From Rusavskia elegans (taxonomy: Eukaryota; Ascomycota; Lecanoromycetes; Teloschistales; Teloschistaceae): a stretch of DNA of 64,000 bases. A program made the translations under genes and the position numbers. A model generated the notes under the pieces. The model ran no database searches, had not been told where the DNA came from, and saw nothing but the letters and a program-made list of their open reading frames with translations. The stretch spans positions 1 through 64,000 of the forward strand of contig SAUG01000028.1 of the NCBI GenBank assembly GCA_011316305.1, read 5' to 3'. Shown in pieces: positions 57,211 to 64,000 of this stretch (the first letter of the stretch is position 1; each line of letters opens with the position of its first letter).

Positions 57211-58247
57211 GCCTAGAGCAGCTCGAGATCGCCTTCAGCGACGTGGCATAGCGCTCGATTGCTCTGAATTTGAGTCTCCAACCACCCTCTGGGAGATGGT
57301 CTCGAAGGCTGGTGTGTACTTACAGGAACCCAATTAAAAGAGTGCTAAAGCCGAGACAGACCCTGGCGAGCTAAGGCTGCAGCAATCACTCATGCTTATC
57401 CGGGGCTGACCCAATCAATGCAGCATGCCAAATTGCTCTTAGGCATGCAGTAATTCGCCTCTTAGTGTATCCGAGTGACTTTACGAAGTCTGAAGGTCAC
57501 CACTTCTTCATGGAAGCTCAATTCAGCATGAAATCAGAACTGTTTGCTTAATTGTCTTCCTTGCCGAGCCTTAATGTAAGTGAGTTTTAGATCGACTGTT
57601 CGCCTGAAGTTCTGGGTGCTTACCTCACTTCAACATCGCTTTCTGGTCATCCATCCTTACTGTAGACTCTTGGTCTTTTTCGTCGAAAGTGCTTAACTCC
57701 CTTTCATGTCTCCCTGCTGCGCTTTAGCACTCAATCTACTGTGACATCACGGTAGCCCTGGCGTGGCATTCGTTTAAATAGAATCTTTTCTGCTTAAAAG
57801 CTTTACCTTCTACATCCACTCATTCCACGCCTCGCTCAGCAATAATACCCTTTGATATTTCTCAACCCCATTCCTCTTTCGTTCCTTGAGCTCTTCGCGG
57901 GCTCTTCCGTTCAGCAGACCGCCTTATTTCGAGCTTTTTTGAACACATCACGTCTGCCCTTCGATATCTATCAACGCTATACTGTTCCTTTCGATTAGGC
58001 TCTGGCAGCCCTCTTTCTTTCCTTCGACACCATATCCGCAGTCTAGCGTCGCATCCTAGGATCGTGGGAGGCCCTAATCCACAGCATCGACACTACATTT
58101 ACCGGTTCACACCCACTGCAACTTGTGAGTCAGAAATTGATTCCTCAAGTCATTCAAGATAGTCACTTACGAGACAGCTAGAAGCTGTAGGGAATTCCAT
58201 CTTACACGGCATTTACCCGATACTTATCGCATCATTTCCCCCCCGCG
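57211..58247. other. Intergenic with probable long 5' leader
   Basis: About 1 kb. The last 400 bases are pyrimidine-rich (ctttcgttccttgagctc near 57880) and probably form a long leader for the CaaX-protein gene. A GTGAGT donor at 58125 with a later CAG or TAG could be a 5'-UTR intron. No other gene is supported. Confidence 0.4.
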
Positions 58248-58646
58248 ATGGCTCTCCTTTCTGGCACCAATTCCTCCTATTCTTCGATCACTTCATCCGC
58301 AACCAGCCTTTCAGCACCAACAAGTCCGCGCATTTCTACCAAATTCGACCGCGCAGTCTCTCGTACCGCCAACTCGACCTCGCGCCGCGACGTGGTCTCA
58401 GCTCCTGCCACTTTTCAACCAACTCGCTCAAGCACCGGATCAAACTCAGTCGCCGGACGTAATTCCTCTTCTGGATCGCTGTCTTCTGCATCCAGCAGCG
58501 AACTCCTCATTACGAAGAGCGCCAAAGCTGCCAAAAAGAAGAGAAACAGCCTTTCAGCTCACAACGTTTACGCAACAAAAGGCCCCAATGGACTCACGAG
58601 AGTTGGGTCCGGAAGCGGAGCACCCACTGGCTGCTCCCTTATGTGA
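58248..58646 (+). CDS. Ser-rich protein ending in a CaaX prenylation box
   Basis: A single-exon frame of 132 aa. It is about one third Ser/Thr with basic spots (TSRRDVV, KSAKAAKKKRNS) and no signal peptide or transmembrane segment. The protein ends in GAPTGCSLM: a Cys four residues from the end, followed by Ser, Leu and Met, fits the CaaX rule, and a terminal Met favours farnesylation. The basic AKKKRN cluster upstream could act with the lipid to place the protein at the plasma membrane. The ATG follows a C-run leader (tttcccccccgcgATGg), a reasonable context. I recognise no family. The frame is short, but the terminal motif and biased composition make a real gene likely. Confidence 0.65.
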   Translation: MALLSGTNSSYSSITSSATSLSAPTSPRISTKFDRAVSRTANSTSRRDVVSAPATFQPTRSSTGSNSVAGRNSSSGSLSSASSSELLITKSAKAAKKKRNSLSAHNVYATKGPNGLTRVGSGSGAPTGCSLM

Positions 58647-59264
58647 CGCTGTACAAACGGCTTTGACGACTGCGCGCAAAGGTGTTGGCAATTGGTGTTA
58701 TTAGCATCATACTGTTGTGGCTGGCGGTGCCTTTCGCTCACTCTACTACCTTGATTCGCTCTGGTCATTGTTAGTCTTGCACACTATCGGTCTCTACTTT
58801 GATCCTGTTCCGCTCAGCAAATTTCATGTGCTACTTTTTTTGTCTATGCTACTTTTGGGAGGTTATAGTGCAGTGGCGCGCTGGTCGTGGCTCACTGTTG
58901 CTACATCCACTAGCATATTTATTGGGATATGGCCCTGGGCTGAGCGGAGCATAATCAATTGGAACAAAATCTCAGCAGACAGCGGCCGTCAAATGCATTC
59001 GATAGTCAAATGTTTTAATCTATCAACTTCGATTCCATTCCCTAAGAAGATACTGCAAATGCTTTGCCACTACACATTGCTGCACATTTCTTTCCTCCCG
59101 TGGCAGTGACAATACTTCATGAACCCTATCCTGTACTTCGAGCGCCATAACCCCTCCCTCCATATATCATCCCCACATATCTTGCACAAACTTTTTCTTC
59201 CCAAAATAGAACACGACCACTTCACAGCGCCTCTCCCTCCTCTTCTCCTTCTTCTCCTCCTTCC
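58647..59264. other. Intergenic, 0.6 kb
   Basis: Shared 3' side of convergent genes. A hydrophobic open frame (58717-59109) lacks an ATG at its start and sits directly after the CaaX gene; I treat it as 3' UTR. CT-rich tracts near 59230-59330 continue into the antisense of the next gene. Confidence 0.4.
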
Positions 59265-60074
59265 TCACCCTCCCCCTATACACAATCCCCCCTTCCCTCT
59301 CCCACCACCTCCTCCCCCCCTCTCCCATACCTCTCTCAACCGCATACTCCCCTTCCTAACCAACCTCGACACCTTCTCCCCCTGCACACTCATCGTCCGT
59401 CTCAGATGGTCGCCTTCGGTCGCGATAATCTCCGGGATGGAGCCATGCCGCTTATGATGGGGTTTCGGTGGAGGTGGAGCCAAGGGCGAGGTATCGGTTA
59501 TTGTTCGTGCGATGCTTGGCCGAGTGGTGTGTGGAGATGGTATTGGCGATTTGGTTGTCGTTATGGGTGTGATTGGGTTTGGTTGGATAGGGGTGCGAGG
59601 GAAAAGGGAATAAGAAGATAGAAGGAGCGGTGAGGAGGATTTGTGAGCGAGTGGAGATGGCGGCGAAAGCGGCTTCGTTCCTGGAGGATATTTTGTTGAG
59701 GGCTCGGTTGGTGTGGCGGTGGTGATGACTACATCTGCTGGAAGCTGTTCTGGTGAGGCCGAAAGTGCCTCCGGTTCGGATCCAGTAAGCTTGATTGGTG
59801 ACGGCGGTCTTGTGAGTCGGTGAGCGGGATGGATGGATAGGAATTCGCGGATTATGTCTTCGTCTTTTGGTTCCTGGTCGTCTGGTTCGTCGAGCGTGAA
59901 GGAGGAGATGCTGGAGTCGTAGCTTGTGGAGGAGTCGAGGGATGATGGTTGGAGAGGATAGGGATCGGGGATTATGGGGAGGCAGATGATGCAGTATTTG
60001 TGGTTACAGTTTTGGCAGAGGGGAGAGGGGAAGGGGTTGTAGGTTGTACAGAGGTGGCAGAGGTAGGCGGGCAT
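59265..60074 (-). CDS. Protein with N-terminal Cys cluster, unknown function
   Basis: A single-exon frame of 269 aa. The first 32 residues hold six cysteines and a His in zinc-finger-like spacing (CHLC, then CQNCNHKYCIIC), typical of a small treble-clef or ribbon zinc site. Residues 35-190 are Pro/Ser/Thr-rich and disordered with an acidic patch (LDEPDDQEPKDEDIIREFL). A more ordered basic segment follows (KRHGSIPEII, then GEKVSRLVRKGSMRLREVWE), ending in a Gly-rich tail. No signal or membrane segment is seen. I cannot name a family. Short zinc-ribbon-plus-disordered-tail proteins are common and uncharacterised in Pezizomycotina. Confidence 0.6.
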   Translation of the reverse strand: MPAYLCHLCTTYNPFPSPLCQNCNHKYCIICLPIIPDPYPLQPSSLDSSTSYDSSISSFTLDEPDDQEPKDEDIIREFLSIHPAHRLTRPPSPIKLTGSEPEALSASPEQLPADVVITTATPTEPSTKYPPGTKPLSPPSPLAHKSSSPLLLSSYSLFPRTPIQPNPITPITTTKSPIPSPHTTRPSIARTITDTSPLAPPPPKPHHKRHGSIPEIIATEGDHLRRTMSVQGEKVSRLVRKGSMRLREVWERGGGGGGRGKGGLCIGGG

Positions 60075-60688
60075 GGTTTGCAGATGGTTGGAAGTGAGTG
60101 TGGGTAATGAGCGAATGCTTGCATTTAGGCAGGCTGGGGAAAGGGCAGTAGGGAGATTTGGGAAGAATGGATGTGGTCGGTTTAGGAACTGAAGAATGGA
60201 ATAGAGGCGGCAGTTGAGCTTTGTGCGTCAGGGTTTCGGAGTGAGTGAAGGAATGAGGAATGAAGACAATTCATTGCAGGAGTGAAGTACATTTTCAAAA
60301 ACGAGACTGAGTTCTTCTTGCTTTCGGCCGCGCTATAGACACTCCTCAAGCTGAACTACGATTATCAAAATCTGAACCGACTCTTTCGCGTCCAGAACCC
60401 CTTGCAATAGTATAAAGCATCCAAGGTACAGCTAACCGCTTCAGCTATCACTACCTGGGAGTTGTTGGTGGATCATAGGGAAGAACCTTGCTGTTAAGCT
60501 CTTCGATCTTGAATATGAGAGTAATTGACAAGTGCAAGATCCCGCGCTGCGCTCTCTAGGGTTCAGCATGCTGCTGTCCGGGATACATCTTCCACTTCTT
60601 CAGACTTGGCTTGCTGTTAGGTCCATTGTGTTCGCCTCCGTTGGTATATTCTTGAATGGAAGACGGCTGACATGCCATGTTCGATCCG
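60075..60688. other. Intergenic, 0.6 kb
   Basis: Promoter of the Cys-cluster gene and 3' side of the following gene, both on the minus strand. Nothing further is recognised. Confidence 0.4.
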
Positions 60689-61381
60689 TCACGTCCTCCC
60701 TTGGATCGCCTTCCATTTGTTTCTGGCTCCATCGAGTTTGGCCGCTTCCTGAGATAGGTTGCTTGGTGTATCCAAGGGAGAATGTCGTGTAGGATCGTCA
60801 TAGTGACTCTGATCGTTCCCTAGTTGCTGGCTTTGGAAGAGTGATTGAAGATACTTGAGCAGATCTCGCGAAGGCTCCATGGGCCCGCGGCTCAAGGGAG
60901 CCGTCTTCTCTCCACTTGTTTCTTGTGGTTCAGAACGACTTCGTGGCCAGCGACAACTTTGAATCTGAGGGCCATTTTGTGTCTGATGACGACCCTGCGA
61001 ATGGGGGCGACTCTGAGAATGGGGGCGACTCTGAGAATGGGGGCGACTCTGCGAATTGGGACGCCTTTGAGCCTGTGATTGATTCTGCGACTGGGGCCCA
61101 CTTCTAGGCTGCGTGAGACTCTGCGAACGGTGACCGCTACGCATTTGAAAATCAGCTTGTGTCGGAGATTCGTTTTGTTTGTGTTGACGGCTCTGAGGGT
61201 GGTGATGAGTCTGTGATGGGAAAGGAAATTGGTGCTGGGGAAGACTTTGGAACTCCTGTGGGTTTTGCCCTTGGCTTTCTGGGTCCCCAGTGACAACGCG
61301 AGACCTCAGAATGCAGAAGTAGGGGATAACCACCAATCCTACGATACATAGGCTCACTACAGTCCACTGAAACGCGTCCAT
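60689..61381 (-). CDS. Single-pass membrane protein with Ser/Gln/Arg-rich repeats, unknown function
   Basis: A single-exon frame of 230 aa from ATG 61381. One hydrophobic segment lies at the start (WTVVSLCIVGLVVIPYFCIL, residues 6-25), followed by RSR, so it is either a signal anchor with a cytosolic C-terminus or a poor signal peptide. The following 120 residues are extremely Ser/Gln/Pro/His/Arg-rich, with three repeats of SQSRPH encoded by 18-bp tandem units at 60997-61050. A more ordered C-terminus (RDLLKYLQSLFQSQQLGND) ends the protein. A longer frame upstream to 61450 exists but has no better start. No family is recognised. Confidence 0.5.
   Translation of the reverse strand: MDAFQWTVVSLCIVGLVVIPYFCILRSRVVTGDPESQGQNPQEFQSLPQHQFPFPSQTHHHPQSRQHKQNESPTQADFQMRSGHRSQSLTQPRSGPQSQNQSQAQRRPNSQSRPHSQSRPHSQSRPHSQGRHQTQNGPQIQSCRWPRSRSEPQETSGEKTAPLSRGPMEPSRDLLKYLQSLFQSQQLGNDQSHYDDPTRHSPLDTPSNLSQEAAKLDGARNKWKAIQGRT
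60997..61050. repeat. Three 18-bp coding tandem repeats
   Basis: Three near-identical units of the form gagaatgggggcgactct (first unit gcgaat). They encode the repeated Ser-Gln-Ser-Arg-Pro-His units of the membrane protein on the minus strand. Confidence 0.9.
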
Positions 61382-63383
61382 GCCGTGTTGAGGTAGGAAG
61401 CAACAATTAGCTAAGGAGAACAGGGAGTATTGATGCTCTGGTACCAGCATTGGAACGATTTATAGTAGAAAACGTACCTTGTATAGTACGCAGCACCCTC
61501 AGACTTCCAAAAGCCATAGACAAATGGTCTTACACTGGGTACCGCACAAGGGAACAAACTAAATGAAGGGAATCCCTTATTGCCTGATATGAGCAACATC
61601 CCATCGATTTAACTGGAGACAAGATGCATGGTGACTGCGGACATTATGAATCTTCAATGTTTTCCGAAAGAAGCATAGTGCAAAACAAAATGTTTGATCC
61701 GAAAGGAAAGGAGACTTGCAGGTGCTGCGGACTTCAATGAGGCAGATCCCATATGTCTTTGAGCCTGTGCATGATGTTGCTTCCATGCAAAAGCATATAG
61801 CCCCTCATTGTCATCAACACATGCATCCAATTGTAGAATAGCGGCGGCGTAAGAAAGTCACAACCTCAGGTTTTGACTCCACTGCCAATATTCAGAATTT
61901 CTAGAGCAGGAACTCCCGGATTTGGCTTAGCTGCTCCGAATATCAACCGGCAGCATCGACTCAAAAACATACGCAGCTCACCATTCTCCTAATAGATCAG
62001 GTGTTGCCTAGGCCCCTTGACTTCGCCATAATCTTTACCTAGGATTGAATAGACTTAGCTCCGGCTGAGGGAAGAAAGTGCCACGCCGTCTGATGATCAT
62101 TGTCTCGATCGCTCTCGAATATCTTCGGCATCTGCTGTAGGTTGCGGTATTGCTGCCTCTGCTGGCGCAGTGAATATGGTCGTCTGGACGAAGTATTACA
62201 GAGCCGGGTAGAAGCTTAACGTGCTTCGACATAGGCGATCTGTTCTCGATGTTGAGCTCTAATATCTGTCACTCTCTGCAACCCATGTGTAGTCATGGGC
62301 TGTTCTTGTGAATTGGGGCAAGGAGCTTGGCCATCTGGACGGCGACGCTGTATGTCGCGTCTGCTGATGCCAAAGAGGCACAGGACGATCCTCGCAAGCC
62401 CTGTTTGCCAGCTGACAGGCTAGTGAACGAAAACATGAACAATCAGGTCTTTAATACAGTCCACGAAGTCACAGCTAAGATGATAGTCGTGGTCATATAA
62501 AGAATTTTGACGCTTAAATAAACGGACGTACAAGTGGATGCTGGGTGGTATTCCGAAAGGCAGACAGCATAATTGGGGGTTGACTAACTTCGATCATGGA
62601 TGAAACTCCCGTATGAATTGCATAGCATTGACATGGATGAGGCAAGAGTAAGCAGTCATTATAAAAACCCAGCGGGAGATTCGCCTGGCTTTTCCATCTT
62701 TCAATAGCTTAGCCTGTGATTCACGATAGGGAAACAGGTAATAGGTCGTGATTGAACTAATGCGGGAGTGCAGCGCCCAACGAGGCATGAAAAGAATGTT
62801 GCAGCTCACCTTTGTGTCCACATATTTTCCCGCTAACACTCACCATTTGTCGATGCTTTGGCAGCTGCGACATTAGTGTACCGCGGCTCTACCTTTTACT
62901 CACCAAGGATTCTATGCTAATGGTCTGCCCTCTTTTCTACCCAACAAACCATACAAGCGGTGTAGTATGTATCCAGTGCGGACAGTCTCTTCCAACCCAA
63001 CCAGCTCGATGTTGAGGTGCCGACACTACTCCAATATCCTATGCACGCCTTCTAGGGGGGCACTACTCAGTATATAGTCATCGAATGGTGACCTTCACAC
63101 AGCAGTGGAATGAGGTTGAGCAGGCTTCCTGTCAGAACCTTGAAGTAATGAATAGAACGCTGTCTGTTACTTCAAGACCTGGGCCGAAAGCTGGTTTGAT
63201 GATAAGACTGAGCACTGGGCAAACTCCTGAATCGAGCATATTCTTTCAATATGTGGACGACGTTCGGCACCATAATTGACGAGTGCGTCGAATGCTCGAG
63301 TTGATAATTGGATACCGAGATTGACAGATGTCCACTGCTACTGACGAGGAACAGTGCTAAAGCAACGAGGTTTTTGGTGATGC
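61382..63383. other. Gene-free stretch, 2.0 kb
   Basis: Only short frames on both strands; none has a signature, signal peptide or consistent splicing. It includes the 3' flank of dph1 on the right. No repeat or RNA gene was recognised. Confidence 0.45.
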
Positions 63384-64000
63384 TCAACCTTTGGCTATGG
63401 CCACTGCCGGAGCTCTTATGGCTTTCGTCCGACCTAGGCCATCCTTCGAGTAGAAGTCCATTGGGTAAACACCTTGATTGGTAGTACCCCACTCTTCTCG
63501 TACGCCTAACGTGACCAGTGCCTCGTAAGGGGTCAATAGCGGCTTTGGAAAAGCGTAGCCCCAATCGATGCTTAACCGTGGGCAAGCAATCTGTACCCAG
63601 CAGTCTACGTCGTCCATCATAGCCAGCTTTCCAGGAAAAATTTCACTCAGCAAGAGATTGATGAATGGAATTTCTCGTTCGCTAAGCCGATCCTCAATCA
63701 TTGTCATCGTATGAGGATTGCCTTGACGGCCTAGAGATCCAAGTATTAGGCCCCATCTCGTCGCTTTTTTGGCTTGATGTATGGCCCGGCGCCTTAGATC
63801 GTGCATGTCTTCGTGGTCGTAGGTCTCTCTCGTCAATTTGCGTGAGTATGGATCATAACGGTACGCAGGCAAAGAAGGGTTGTGGATCATTGCTGACTCC
63901 AAATGGAAGCGTCCGTCACCCAAATACAGCATGAGGTCCGCCGCATCGTCCGAAAGCCGGGGAGAAGTACAGCCTAGTATTTCGCCTTTGCTCAGAGGGG
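63384..64000 (-). CDS. dph1: Diphthamide biosynthesis protein Dph1, C-terminal part (runs off the window)
   Basis: With Dph2, this iron-sulfur protein starts diphthamide synthesis on elongation factor 2 by transferring the 3-amino-3-carboxypropyl group from SAM. About 205 C-terminal residues are inside the window; the start lies to the right of 64000. The clear family marks are [12 protein letters not shown], which holds one of the cluster-binding cysteines, then [61 protein letters not shown] and [20 protein letters not shown], which holds another cluster Cys, and LLTPYEAL. The frame is open from the edge to TGA 63386-63384, with no intron needed. The partial gene appears intact. Confidence 0.95.
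   Translation of the reverse strand, partial: PLSKGEILGCTSPRLSDDAADLMLYLGDGRFHLESAMIHNPSLPAYRYDPYSRKLTRETYDHEDMHDLRRRAIHQAKKATRWGLILGSLGRQGNPHTMTMIEDRLSEREIPFINLLLSEIFPGKLAMMDDVDCWVQIACPRLSIDWGYAFPKPLLTPYEALVTLGVREEWGTTNQGVYPMDFYSKDGLGRTKAIRAPAVAIAKG

Noticed and set aside
58717..59109. Hydrophobic 130-codon open frame after the CaaX-protein gene
   Set aside because: It has no ATG at its start, no clear helix order or family mark, and lies where the 3' UTR of the upstream gene should be.
1..64000. CRISPR arrays, prokaryotic operons, phage or plasmid features
   Set aside because: The window is spliced fungal DNA; no spaced direct repeats of CRISPR type were seen.

Overview
The window is eukaryotic nuclear DNA from a filamentous ascomycete (Pezizomycotina). 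Most genes are monocistronic and cut by 45-90 nt GT-AG introns, often with a CTAAC/CTGAC branch site close to the acceptor. The recognisable proteins are fungal: the Ssn6/Cyc8 corepressor, a fungal ADAM protease, FacA-type acetyl-CoA synthetase, a Mug190-like SMP/C2 protein, a Pth11/SAT4-type membrane protein, Bna3-type kynurenine aminotransferase and a Brd8/Bdc1-like bromodomain protein. The class (Dothideomycetes or Eurotiomycetes would both fit) cannot be fixed from one window. All exon boundaries were derived by hand from splice signals, and total lengths were checked to be multiples of three.

Layout. 0.5-22.8 kb is a mostly housekeeping block: ssn6 (+), a two-exon membrane protein (+), an ADAM protease (-), acetyl-CoA synthetase (-), N-acetylglucosamine-6-phosphate deacetylase (-), a disrupted secreted-protein gene (+), the Mug190-like protein (+) and an unknown Ser/Pro-rich protein with a possible PP1-docking motif (-). 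24-31.3 kb is mixed: a badly decayed CYP52-like P450, a CATCC satellite, a 2OG-Fe(II) oxygenase (-), and a GNAT acetyltransferase (-) intact except for one in-frame TGA. 32.3-35.8 kb holds a seven-helix Pth11/SAT4-like protein (+) and a tail-anchored orphan (-).

35.8-51.2 kb is gene-poor and accessory in look. It carries a long hairpin, a 476-bp MITE with TA target duplication and RIP-like decay, a small secreted Cys-containing protein, a secreted TAP-type serine hydrolase, a GPI-type Cys-rich surface protein and a broken secreted protein of the kind fused to fungal GH18/killer-toxin-like chitinases. 51.2-64 kb returns to conserved genes: kynurenine aminotransferase (+), Brd8/Bdc1-like bromodomain protein (-), a small coiled-coil protein (+), a Ser-rich protein ending in a CaaX box (+), a Cys-cluster protein (-), a single-pass Ser/Gln-rich protein (-), and the C-terminal part of Dph1 (-), which runs off the right edge.

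Functional links. The clearest is between the adjacent, co-oriented acetyl-CoA synthetase and NagA genes: NagA releases acetate from GlcNAc-6-P and acetyl-CoA synthetase re-captures acetate. The 38.5-49.3 kb stretch groups four secreted-protein loci around a transposable-element remnant. I saw no convincing new multi-gene system. The most checkable oddities are the lone nonsense codon in the GNAT gene, the hairpin at 37.7 kb, the MITE, the 19-bp duplication at 15.8 kb, two GC-AG introns, and a possible dual-start aminotransferase.
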